Source: Synechococcus sp. KORDI-52
GTDB taxonomy: Bacteria > Cyanobacteriota > Cyanobacteriia > PCC-6307 > Cyanobiaceae
Direction of reading: 5' to 3'
Assembly (NCBI RefSeq): GCF_000737595.1
Contig: NZ_CP006271.1
Coordinates: 868,001 to 932,000 of the forward strand
DNA length: 64,000 nt
The position numbers were made by a program, and so were the translations under genes. Of the stretch, positions 46,938-57,488 are shown one piece after another. The notes under the pieces are model-generated. The model was given only the letters and a program-made list of their open reading frames with translations, was not told where the DNA came from and made no database searches. The first letter of the stretch is position 1; every line of letters starts with the position of its first letter.

Positions 46938-49900
46938 TCAAGGTTGAGTGCTTTTGCTGTGCCGTGAAAATATCTTTTCCTCCAGGCTTTTGATCAACAC
47001 ATACATCGGTGGTACAACCAGCAACGACAGTGTTGTGCCCATCAAAAGGCCTCCAAAAACAACAGTACCAATGGATTGTTGGGCATTGGCACCCGCATTT
47101 TGAGCAATCACAAGAGGAAAAAAACCAGCCAGCGATGCGATGGATGTCATAAGAATAGGCTGAAGTCTTTCCCGACCTGCCGCTGCAGCGGCATCAATTA
47201 TCTCTGCATCACTGGCGACATGCTGGTCTGCTGCTTCGACAACAAGAATTGAATTTTTGGCGGCCAGTCCGATTAGAATCAAGAGGCCAACCTGCGAGTA
47301 AATGTTGTTGTCTATTGATCGTGCCTGAAGAAAGATAAGGCTGCCAAATATTGCGATTGGCACGGTGATCATGATGGTGATCGATGTGATGTAGCTCTCG
47401 TATTGAGCTGATAGCACCAGAAATACAGCCAGTGCAGCCATCAGAAATAGGAAAAGGATTTGATCGCCAGAATTTTCCTGAACCCTGGATAGGTTGGTGA
47501 ATTGATAGCCTACATCTTTGAAGTTGAGAGAAGTGAAAGCATCTTTGGCTGCCTGGATAACCTCTCCAGTTGAATAGTTTGGGTTGGGTGAGATTTTGTA
47601 TTCAATTGAGCGATTAAAGTTAAAATGGTCGATGGTTGCTGGACTTGTAATCAGCTGATAGTCAGACACCTCTCTTAAAGTTACAAAATCTCCATTGGAG
47701 TTTTTGATCGCATAATTCATTAATTCATCGATTGTACTTCTTTCTTCGGGTTGACTGATAATGACCACATCTTTAGGCCCTCCCTCTAGTGATGTTTGGT
47801 TAACGCGTGTGCCGCCAGCAAAGGTATTAACTGTGCTGACAACATCTTTGTATTCAAGGCCAAGAGATCCAAGCAAAGAACGGTCGATATTGATTTGATA
47901 AGATGGGTTGTCAGGAGAAAATTGCGTTTGAATGGTCTGAATTGATGGTTGTTGTGAGGCTTTGGCTGAAAACTGCTGAGTCAAAGCAAAAAATTCATCA
48001 ATTGAGTATCGGCTATTGCTTTCGTCGGTTAAAGACAGTGTGATGGAGCTGTCTTGGCCAAAGCCTGGAATCATTGGTTCTTGGAATATTTGTGGAGGAA
48101 ACCTTGTCGGAAGGCCTGCAAGACGTGCCGATAGATTTGAGGATATTTTTTCAATTTGTTGGCTTGCTTTGCGGCGTTGATCGAGGGGTAAAAGCTGAAT
48201 GTAAAAATAAGAATATCCCTGATTGGAGTCAACCACTAAAAAATCAGATATCCCCGATGACTCTTTTTCTTTTACTTGATTTAAAATACTTCTTGCCTGT
48301 TTGCTCACAGGCTCATAGCTTGTAATTGATGCACCGGGGTTCAGCTGAAAGACGCCACTCAAGGTTGCCATGTCCTCCTGAGGAATTAACCCCTGTGGCA
48401 CAATCTTGAACAGGAAAAATGTTGCGATTGCAAGAGGTAACAATGAAATACAAACGAGTTTTCGTTGCTTTAATGACCAATCCAGCAATTTTGAGTATGT
48501 GGAGGCCACCTTTGAATAGAACTGTTCAAATGTCTTGAAAACTGCTTCGAGATTCAGCCCAATCAAAGTAAACACTGCTGTGCTAATCGGAAGAGCCAAA
48601 TTTCCAAAACTAGATTTAATAAACCAACCCATTAAGAATCCAACTGCGGCACCTAAGGTTGTTGTCAACCATTTAGGCATTGGCCCCATTTTGTCTGAAC
48701 GGAGCAGCAATGCTGACATCATTGGCGAAAAAGTCAGCGCGTTAAATGTAGAGATTGCAATCGCACACATGATTGTAATTGCAAATTGAATATAGATGTT
48801 TCCAATGGGACCGCTGACCAAGGCAACTGGGAGAAACAAAGAAATCAGCACCAAAGAAGTGGATATAATTGCTCCGGACAAATCATTCATGCATGTAACT
48901 GCCGCTTCTTTTGCAGACATTCCTTTTTGAATATTTGCTGTGACAGACTGGACGACAAGAATCGCATCATCAACAACTAGGCCTGTCGCCAGCACAAGAG
49001 CCGTCAGAGTCATGAAATTCAATGTGTATCCGAAGAGCTGTAAGAATCCAAATGTTCCAACAATTGAGATGGGAATCGCGAGCCCAGGGATTAATATTGT
49101 GCGCCAATTTTGTAAAAATAACAGCAGGACAAGAATGACTAATATGATGGCCAATCCCAATGCATCTTGAACATTGGAGATTGAATCTAGGATAAATGCC
49201 TTACGATCTTTGAATTGTACAATTTTGATTCCTGGGGGTGCCATTGACTTGAATTTTTGAATGAGTTGATCAACCTGATCCCCAACTTCAACAGCATTGC
49301 TGCCAGCCTGGAGAGAAATATCGATGAACACACCTGGGAATCCGCTGCTTGATTTAATCGAGGACTCAGGGCTTGCTATGTATTTAACAGTGCCAATATC
49401 TTTGATTCGCAGAACAGCTCCCGAATTCAACCGTTTAACAACAATGTCTTCAAAACCCTCTGTCGATTGAATAAAGCCACTCCCTTCAATGATCAATGAA
49501 TAGTTGTATGTTGATGAATCGCCCACACGGCTCGCTCCTACGGATCCGCCAGCTGCGGGGAAATTTGTTGCTTTGATTAAATCATCGATGTTTTCGACGG
49601 TTAAACCATAGGAGCGCATCAAATTTGGATCGATTGAAATTTCAAAAATAGGTTTCTGTGGGTATAGAGTTAAGTTGCCAACTCCGTCGATGAGTTGGAG
49701 TTGTTTTTGCAGTTGATTTTTGGCCAGGGAGCTTAAATACGCAGAGTCGTATTGCCCCTTGGTTGACGTGATTAAGTACGAGCTGAGTGATGTATCTGTT
49801 GTCTGTGAGATATTGATCCCTTGGCTTTGGGTTTCGGCTGGTAAATTTGACTTGGCCTGTTGTACGCGATTTTGTACATCTAATGATGCCGTATCCGCTG

Positions 49901-50198
49901 ACGTGTCAGGTTCAAGGTGCAGGGTGATTGACGTTGTACCAGTGCTCGAGGTTGAGGTGATGTAATCAACTCCCGGCGTATCAGATAATATATCTTCCAG
50001 CTGCTCTGTAATCGATAGCTCCACGAATTCCGCATTTCCGCCCGGATATGTTGCTGTTACAACGATTTGAGGTTGTGCAATATTGGGTAGAAATTCAATG
50101 GGGAGATTGCCAAAGGATTGCCAGCCGAGAATAAATATCACCAAGCTGCATACACTTGTGAGGACTGGCCTTGAGATGAATCGATCGGATAAAGACAT
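46938..50198 (-). CDS. RND efflux pump of an AT-rich island
   Basis: A 1086-residue HAE1/AcrB-family pump with the N-terminus FISRPVLTSVCSLVIFILGW, the TM4 Asp pair (ATGLVVDDAILVVQSV) and two periplasmic porter loops. Between TM6 and TM7 (about residues 500-560) two extra hydrophobic segments occur. Codons are clearly AT-rich (many AAA, ATT, GAT), unlike the GC-rich neighbours, which suggests transfer. Substrate unknown. The adaptor gene lies 23 bases upstream on the same strand. Confidence 0.93.
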   Translation of the reverse strand: MSLSDRFISRPVLTSVCSLVIFILGWQSFGNLPIEFLPNIAQPQIVVTATYPGGNAEFVELSITEQLEDILSDTPGVDYITSTSSTGTTSITLHLEPDTSADTASLDVQNRVQQAKSNLPAETQSQGINISQTTDTSLSSYLITSTKGQYDSAYLSSLAKNQLQKQLQLIDGVGNLTLYPQKPIFEISIDPNLMRSYGLTVENIDDLIKATNFPAAGGSVGASRVGDSSTYNYSLIIEGSGFIQSTEGFEDIVVKRLNSGAVLRIKDIGTVKYIASPESSIKSSSGFPGVFIDISLQAGSNAVEVGDQVDQLIQKFKSMAPPGIKIVQFKDRKAFILDSISNVQDALGLAIILVILVLLLFLQNWRTILIPGLAIPISIVGTFGFLQLFGYTLNFMTLTALVLATGLVVDDAILVVQSVTANIQKGMSAKEAAVTCMNDLSGAIISTSLVLISLFLPVALVSGPIGNIYIQFAITIMCAIAISTFNALTFSPMMSALLLRSDKMGPMPKWLTTTLGAAVGFLMGWFIKSSFGNLALPISTAVFTLIGLNLEAVFKTFEQFYSKVASTYSKLLDWSLKQRKLVCISLLPLAIATFFLFKIVPQGLIPQEDMATLSGVFQLNPGASITSYEPVSKQARSILNQVKEKESSGISDFLVVDSNQGYSYFYIQLLPLDQRRKASQQIEKISSNLSARLAGLPTRFPPQIFQEPMIPGFGQDSSITLSLTDESNSRYSIDEFFALTQQFSAKASQQPSIQTIQTQFSPDNPSYQINIDRSLLGSLGLEYKDVVSTVNTFAGGTRVNQTSLEGGPKDVVIISQPEERSTIDELMNYAIKNSNGDFVTLREVSDYQLITSPATIDHFNFNRSIEYKISPNPNYSTGEVIQAAKDAFTSLNFKDVGYQFTNLSRVQENSGDQILFLFLMAALAVFLVLSAQYESYITSITIMITVPIAIFGSLIFLQARSIDNNIYSQVGLLILIGLAAKNSILVVEAADQHVASDAEIIDAAAAAGRERLQPILMTSIASLAGFFPLVIAQNAGANAQQSIGTVVFGGLLMGTTLSLLVVPPMYVLIKSLEEKIFSRHSKSTQP

Positions 50199-50221
50199 TG
50201 CTCAACTCGTTATGATTCAGT

Positions 50222-51361
50222 TCAGTTTCCAGGCTTAATGGACACTGGCGTGCCATTTGTAAGCATCAAAGAGCCGCTAAGCGGAATTAAGTCCCCGGCC
50301 TTGAGGCCAGCTTGCACCGGAAAATAATTGTCTTGTATGTCTCCGAGCTTGAGAGGTGTCTCAAGCGCGATGAGCGTTCCTGAGGGTAATGAGTTCATTG
50401 TTTGTTTTTTCTGAGGGTTGATATCTATATTTTCGAGGAAGGTTTTGACGGGTACCAATTTATATGTGTAGGGTTGCTGCGCTTTGAATAACGCTGCTTC
50501 TGCTGGTAGGCCAGGATATTGGTTGTTGCCAATAATAATTTGCGAACGAATCAATTGATTGGGGCGTAAGCCCGCTGACTTGTTAACAAACACTGCCCGC
50601 ACTCTAATCGTATTTGAGGCCTGATTGGTTTCACTGTCTAAATCAAAATATGGGGGGATGAATGCGATTTTTCCTGTTCCGATGGGATTTTTCTTAGTCT
50701 CATCAAACATTTTGACGTCTTGATTGATCTTGACTTGTCGTGCCAGCAGTGCAGGGATGGACAGATCAATGGAGAGATTTTCATTGTTGACGACAACGAA
50801 TTGCGTCTTTCCCACCTCTGCATATTGCCCAGGGTTAATGCCGCTCAGATCTCCAACGACACCATCAATGGGAGAGCGCATTGACCTTTTGTCGAGCGCT
50901 TCTTGTTTTGAGACGGCCTTGCTCTTGGCGCGAATAGCGTTGATCTGCATCTCTTCGGCTTTCTCTTTGTCGGCGGCGCCAACTTTCTCCAAGTAGATAT
51001 ATCTTTTAGCTTTGATGAGTGCCTCATTCAGTTCTGCTTGGGCTGTCTGCAGGTTGGCCCGTTCTTCCCTATCATCTAGAACAATCAGTACATCCCCAGC
51101 TTTGACAAGGTCGCCTTCCTTAACCAGTACTTGGGTAATCAAGCCACTTGTTTGTGGTGTCACTCTGATGTATCCAGGATTTGCAAGTGTGCCCTCGGCC
51201 TGAATGGCTTCTACAAAATTTCGGGATTGAATTGTTGTCGCGTCAATCGGAAGAATAAAAGGAGCCTGTGTTTTTTGATGACAGCCTGCTGCCAAGTAAA
51301 TCAGCCCGCCTGCCATGCCTGTTGCAAGTGCAAGCCGCGTTTGCGTGCCGAGAATAGGCAA
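50222..51361 (-). CDS. RND efflux adaptor of the AT-rich island
   Basis: A 379-residue membrane fusion protein. MPILGTQTRLALATGMAGGL leads to YLAAGC, a lipobox; the start is TTG 51361, though an ATG at 51316 also gives a short signal. The lipoyl parts show GLITQVLVKEGDLVKAGDVL and MRSPIDGVVGDLSGINPGQY around a coiled-coil hairpin. It pairs with the pump 23 bases downstream. AT-rich like the pump, and no outer-membrane channel gene is adjacent. Confidence 0.92.
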   Translation of the reverse strand: MPILGTQTRLALATGMAGGLIYLAAGCHQKTQAPFILPIDATTIQSRNFVEAIQAEGTLANPGYIRVTPQTSGLITQVLVKEGDLVKAGDVLIVLDDREERANLQTAQAELNEALIKAKRYIYLEKVGAADKEKAEEMQINAIRAKSKAVSKQEALDKRSMRSPIDGVVGDLSGINPGQYAEVGKTQFVVVNNENLSIDLSIPALLARQVKINQDVKMFDETKKNPIGTGKIAFIPPYFDLDSETNQASNTIRVRAVFVNKSAGLRPNQLIRSQIIIGNNQYPGLPAEAALFKAQQPYTYKLVPVKTFLENIDINPQKKQTMNSLPSGTLIALETPLKLGDIQDNYFPVQAGLKAGDLIPLSGSLMLTNGTPVSIKPGN

Positions 51362-51756
51362 GATTGCGGAAATAATTCAATGCAATCTAGTTCGTTGATG
51401 CTGCTTTGTGCAGTCATCAGTTCCGCACTTCATGTTGTTAGCGCATGCTGACAACATCGCTTGTTTGACGTTCCTGTGCCCTGGAAAATTCGTTGAGTCT
51501 GTTGCAGGGCATCAATTCTCATCTCTTCGGACACCGCTGTTCTTTGATTGCCACTGCTGGAGCTCGCGTCACTGATGTTTTGTCCGTTCAACTTGCTGTG
51601 TTTTTGGCCGTGCTCAGGCCTGTATGCGGGGAGTCGCTGATTGGATTGATTTTTTGGTTTGACCCGCTCTCAGTTGTGGATTCTTGATGCTCCCGTTGTT
51701 TCGGTGGCGACGGTTGGCGATTTGTATCGCTCCTGATTGGGTGATCTTTCTGCTGT
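51362..51756. other. Spacer with no convincing gene
   Basis: About 395 bases between the adaptor and the S9 peptidase. The first part is AT-rich and probably holds the promoter of the pump operon. A 64-codon frame at 51493-51687 (plus strand) has no recognisable similarity and no binding site I trust. I call nothing here. Confidence 0.5.
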
Positions 51757-53706
51757 TCAGTGCGGTTGTTCCTTCAGTCCCAATTCGCGTCGGAAAAAGG
51801 CCTCGGTTTCTTCCAAAACCGCGATCTGGGTGGCCTGGTCGCGGAATCCATGGCCTTCCTCCTTGAACAGCCGCACTTCCACCGGGATGCCGTTGCGGCG
51901 CAGGGCCTCGGCCATGCGTTCCGTCTGCTCCGGAGGCACCACCTTGTCTTGTAACCCTTGAAAGAACAGCACCGGACAGCGAATTTGATCGGCATGCAGC
52001 AGTGGCGATCGCTCTTCGTAGAGAGGACGTTCTGCTGGCCATGCGCCCACCAGACCATCCACATAGCGGGCCTCAAATCTGTGGGTGTCTTCGGCCATGG
52101 CTGTGAGATCACACACCGCATAACGGCAGGCTCCGGCGCGAAACACGTTGGTGAAGCAGAGGGCCGCCAGGGTGGTGAAGCCGCCGGCGCTGCCGCCTTC
52201 TATGGCGATCTTGCCGGGATCGACTCGACCGGCCTCAACCAAGGCCTGGGCTGCTGCGGCGCAGTCATGGACATCCACCACGCCCCAGCCCCCGTTCAAT
52301 CTCTCCCGGTAGTCCCGGCCGAAGCCCGTTGAGCCGCCGTAATTCACATCCACCACGCCCCAGCCCCGGGAGGTCCAGTACTGAATTGCCAGGCTGAGGC
52401 CGCGGCGGGCCATGGCCGTTGGTCCGCTGTGGCTTTTCACCAGCAGTGGCGCTGCGCCTGAAGGCTTGCTGCTGGGGGGGTAGTACCAGGCATGGGTGCG
52501 TTCCCCCTGGTGGCCGTTGAACCACAGCGGTTCAGCCACGCTGATTGCTTCAACCGCCAAAGGCGAAGCAATGGCGGGGCTGTGGCTCCAGAGCGGGGTG
52601 GCTGGCCGCAAATCGAGCTCCAGCAGCCCGGCCACGCTGTTGCTGTTGCTGGCCACGGCCACGGCGCGGCCATTGCAGGCGCTCAATCCCGCCAGGTCAT
52701 CAAAGGGTTGCGGCAACGCCTGCACCGTTCCATCCAGGCTCAGCCGTTGCAACGACCAGGTCCCGCGGCTGCAGACGGCAGCGATCAGCTGCTCGCCATC
52801 CCACGCTGTGGTGCTCATCCCATAGATCCATTGGGGCATGGCCGTTTCAGCAGCCATTGGCCAGGGCCTCTCCCAAGTGGCGTCGGCGCTGGACTGGAGC
52901 ATCAGGTTCCACCAACCCGTGCTGTCCTCCGCCACAACCAACTGCCCGTCAGGCAGCCACTGAGGTTGAAACACCGAGACGCCCTCGCCTCCGGCCAGCT
53001 GACGGGGTTGGAGCAGCTCGCCCGTGTCGCTGAACTCCGCGCACCAGAGACGGCTGCTGTCCCAGGGCATGGCGGGTTGCTGCCATTCCACCCAGGCGAA
53101 ACGGTGACCATCGGGGCTCAGGCAGCCGTAACCGGCAAAGTCCGTCGGCTGGTGAAGCAGCAGCGGTGTCTGATCGGTTCCGCTCAGCGCCAGGCTCACC
53201 AGCTCGTCACGGCCCTCGATTTCACGGATTCCGATCCAGCGCTGCCTGGGCAGATCGAGCACGCCATCCGCCAGCTCCCAGTCGCCCTCCCGGCTGAGCC
53301 GTTGGGCTGCTGTAAGTGGGGTGGGTCGGTCTGTACGGGGCTGGGGCAAGCGCCAGTCCTGACGCCAGAGGCAGCCGTGCTCGATCCAGGCCAGGATCAG
53401 CCTGTCCTGCTCCACAGCGGTGGCGAGCACGCCGCCGCCGTAGTCATGCACGCGACTGCGCAGATTGCTAGGGGCCGGCGTCAATTCCGTTGGCGTTGTA
53501 TCGGAATCGCCGAAACGCCGGATCAAGGCTGTGGTGCGGCCGCGTTCCTGGGGGCGCTGCTCCAGCCAGATCAGCCACACCGTTGCATCGTGCCCGCTGA
53601 CCAGTGCCGGTTCCTTAAGGCCCGGCAAACGGCCGACGGCGTGTTGCGCGGATAACGGAATGGCTCCCATGACGGCTGAATCAGGCCGCTTACCATGCTG
53701 AATCAA
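51757..53706 (-). CDS. S9-family prolyl oligopeptidase-like peptidase
   Basis: About 637-649 residues; ATG 53670 (MGAIPLSAQ) is an alternative to 53706. An N-terminal beta-propeller part is followed by an alpha/beta-hydrolase domain with the Ser nucleophile in IEGGSAGGFTTLAALCF, the Asp in FFQGLQDKVVPP and His in EEGHGFRD. It is likely a cytoplasmic dipeptidyl or acylaminoacyl peptidase (S9C). It is divergent from def, with almost no gap. Confidence 0.92.
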   Translation of the reverse strand: MIQHGKRPDSAVMGAIPLSAQHAVGRLPGLKEPALVSGHDATVWLIWLEQRPQERGRTTALIRRFGDSDTTPTELTPAPSNLRSRVHDYGGGVLATAVEQDRLILAWIEHGCLWRQDWRLPQPRTDRPTPLTAAQRLSREGDWELADGVLDLPRQRWIGIREIEGRDELVSLALSGTDQTPLLLHQPTDFAGYGCLSPDGHRFAWVEWQQPAMPWDSSRLWCAEFSDTGELLQPRQLAGGEGVSVFQPQWLPDGQLVVAEDSTGWWNLMLQSSADATWERPWPMAAETAMPQWIYGMSTTAWDGEQLIAAVCSRGTWSLQRLSLDGTVQALPQPFDDLAGLSACNGRAVAVASNSNSVAGLLELDLRPATPLWSHSPAIASPLAVEAISVAEPLWFNGHQGERTHAWYYPPSSKPSGAAPLLVKSHSGPTAMARRGLSLAIQYWTSRGWGVVDVNYGGSTGFGRDYRERLNGGWGVVDVHDCAAAAQALVEAGRVDPGKIAIEGGSAGGFTTLAALCFTNVFRAGACRYAVCDLTAMAEDTHRFEARYVDGLVGAWPAERPLYEERSPLLHADQIRCPVLFFQGLQDKVVPPEQTERMAEALRRNGIPVEVRLFKEEGHGFRDQATQIAVLEETEAFFRRELGLKEQPH

Positions 53707-53719
53707 CGCGGCGTTGGTC

Positions 53720-54325
53720 TTGGCTGGAAGCTTTGCAGAGTTGGCCCGTCAGGCCGACAAGGCGCGGGACACGATGCTGGTGCCCAAGACCGCTCTTGAA
53801 ACACCGCCACTGGAGATCCACACCTTGGGCAATGAGGTGTTGCGGCAGCCTGCCCGTCGCATCGGCAAGGTGAATGAACAGGTGCGGGACCTGGCCCGCG
53901 ACATGCTGCGCAGCATGTACACCGCCAAGGGCATCGGCCTGGCGGCACCCCAAGTGGGGATCCACCAGCAGCTGCTGGTGATTGATCTCGACCTTGAGAA
54001 TGCGGCCACCCCTCCCCTGGTGTTGATCAACCCAGAGATCACTTCGGCCAGCGCCGGCCTCGATACCTACGAGGAAGGCTGTCTCAGCATCCCTGGTGTG
54101 TATCTCGATGTGGTGCGCCCGACGGCGATCGAAGTGAGCTTCCGCGACGAGATGGGTCGGCCCCGCAAGATGAAGGCCGATGGCCTGATGGCCCGCTGCA
54201 TTCAGCACGAGTTGGATCATCTCAATGGCGTGTTGTTCGTCGATCGCGTCACCGATGAAGACGGTCTTCGGAAGGAACTGAAGGAGAAGGGCTTCGAGCG
54301 CCAACATGTTCGGAGCGTCGCCTGA
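53720..54325 (+). CDS. def: Peptide deformylase
   Basis: A 201-residue enzyme removing the formyl group from new proteins. The start is TTG 53720 (MAGSFAELARQ), matching the length I know for marine Synechococcus. Motif 1 GIGLAAPQVG, motif 2 EEGCLSIPG and motif 3 QHELDHLNG carry the metal ligands Cys and two His. Typical of type 1B deformylases. Confidence 0.96.
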   Translation: MAGSFAELARQADKARDTMLVPKTALETPPLEIHTLGNEVLRQPARRIGKVNEQVRDLARDMLRSMYTAKGIGLAAPQVGIHQQLLVIDLDLENAATPPLVLINPEITSASAGLDTYEEGCLSIPGVYLDVVRPTAIEVSFRDEMGRPRKMKADGLMARCIQHELDHLNGVLFVDRVTDEDGLRKELKEKGFERQHVRSVA

Positions 54326-54328
54326 GCC

Positions 54329-54526
54329 ATGCCGATGAAACCCCTCGCCGGCGTTTTTCTGGCCCTTGCCTGTGTTCTTGGCATTGCCAGCACGGGTTGC
54401 GTGTTTGAACTGGCCTACGGCGATCCCGATCTCGGGGTCAAAACCACCAGCTGGATCCTGGCCCTGGCGGCTCCCGGGACCGTGGGGACTCTCCTGGTTG
54501 CCATACGCCTGAACAAACCGGCCTGA
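54329..54526 (+). CDS. Small two-helix membrane protein
   Basis: A 65-residue protein with two hydrophobic segments (about residues 5-28 and 41-58) and a GDPDLGVKTT loop between. It follows def by 3 bases. Not recognised, but the pattern (few charges, conserved-looking loop) looks like a real picocyanobacterial small protein. Confidence 0.7.
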   Translation: MPMKPLAGVFLALACVLGIASTGCVFELAYGDPDLGVKTTSWILALAAPGTVGTLLVAIRLNKPA

Positions 54527-54576
54527 TCGGGGGCGACCGATCGCGGCATCACTTTTACGATCCGCTCAGTTCCTCC

Positions 54577-55275
54577 ATGGACGTGATGGCACGCTTTCGA
54601 ATCGTGGCCGCTGTCAGCCTCGCTCTCGCAGCGACCTCAATACCCGCTGCTCTGGCGCAGGGTTCGCTCTTTACAGCGGTGCCTGTGGAGATGAGCAATT
54701 TCATTTTGGTGTCGGCCCCGATCGGCCAGGGCCAACGCTCTCAGTTGAACATCTACGAGCAGCGGACCACGAAACGCCCCTGTTATGCAGTGGATGCGGG
54801 TGTGCCAGCCCAGGTGGATCCCCTGCTGTCCACATTTGATTTCACCGGGGTCTGCAACCGCTACATCGATGGCAACGGCTACTCCCTGCGCATCGGTGGT
54901 GATGACCTGGGCACCCGTTATCGGCTCAGCGTGGTGAACACCGGTCGTGATATCGAACTGCTGGCGACACCCACGCGTAATCCCTCCCAGCCGACCTTGT
55001 TGGTCGCTCGGGCTGGCGGTTCCGCCAGTGGTTTCATTCAGCTGAAGCTCGAGCCTGGATGGACCTTGAAGCGACGTGCCTACGGCAAGAAAAGCCTGGG
55101 TCACCTCTATGTGTATCGCGATCATTCACCGGCAAGCAGTGCACCAGCGGCTAATGCAGCACCGGCCAGTTCCAGCACAGTACCGGCTGAGACGGCACTG
55201 ATCGAACGTGCACCAATCGACACTCCAGCGCTCGACGATCCAACATCCGACAACGTAACGACTCCGTCGTACTGA
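54577..55275 (+). CDS. DUF3747 exported protein
   Basis: A 232-residue protein with a signal peptide (VAAVSLALAATSIPAALAQGS), a DUF3747-type domain (LFTAVPVEMSNFILVSAPIG, PCYAVDAGVP, FTGVCNRYIDGNGYSLRIGG and a WTLKRRAYGKKSLGHLYVYR end) and a Pro/Ala/Ser-rich tail. The two cysteines likely pair. Periplasmic and cyanobacterial, function unknown. Confidence 0.88.
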   Translation: MDVMARFRIVAAVSLALAATSIPAALAQGSLFTAVPVEMSNFILVSAPIGQGQRSQLNIYEQRTTKRPCYAVDAGVPAQVDPLLSTFDFTGVCNRYIDGNGYSLRIGGDDLGTRYRLSVVNTGRDIELLATPTRNPSQPTLLVARAGGSASGFIQLKLEPGWTLKRRAYGKKSLGHLYVYRDHSPASSAPAANAAPASSSTVPAETALIERAPIDTPALDDPTSDNVTTPSY

Positions 55276-55317
55276 GCTGGGCGCAGAACCGGTGAAAACA
55301 CCTGTTGTCGTCCCGTG

Positions 55318-55335
55318 TCAGTGATTTCACACTGA
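55318..55335. promoter_or_regulatory. Inverted repeat before the 49-residue gene
   Basis: TCAGTG-N6-CACTGA lies 10 bases before a perfect AGGAGG binding site. It may be an operator or a translation-controlling hairpin for the small gene. Confidence 0.3.
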
Positions 55336-55356
55336 AGGAAGACCCAGGAGGATGTG

Positions 55357-55499
55357 ATGAAAACAATGGTTGCGCAGTGGTTTCAGTGGTTCGGTGAAGC
55401 GATGACCCATGCGCTTGGGTCGTTCAACGATCGCCATCTCCAGCCCCCGCCGATTGGTACCCAGCCCTACCGAGACACCCCGGATAAGCGGGCCCGTGA

Positions 55500-55506
<7 letters not shown>
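55357..55506 (+). CDS. 49-residue small protein with strong binding site
   Basis: Starts ATG 55357, 5 bases after AGGAGG (55346-55351). It reads MKTMVAQWFQWFGEAMTHAL, then a hydrophilic, Pro-rich tail ending KRARDY. The WFQWF amphipathic N-terminus may lie on a membrane. Too short for ordinary gene finders; the perfect Shine-Dalgarno sequence is the best support. It is convergent with and overlaps the comM end by 7 bases. Confidence 0.65.
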
Positions 55507-57464
<1,958 letters not shown>

Positions 57465-57488
57465 GCCTGAGCTGGTCAGAATGGGCCT

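Noticed and set aside
51493-51687. A 64-codon frame in the spacer upstream of the S9 peptidase
   Set aside because: No motif, no strong binding site, and no composition sign that it is coding.
52492-53655. A 387-codon plus-strand frame
   Set aside because: It is antisense to the S9 peptidase, which has its full catalytic triad; the frame is a GC-bias artefact.
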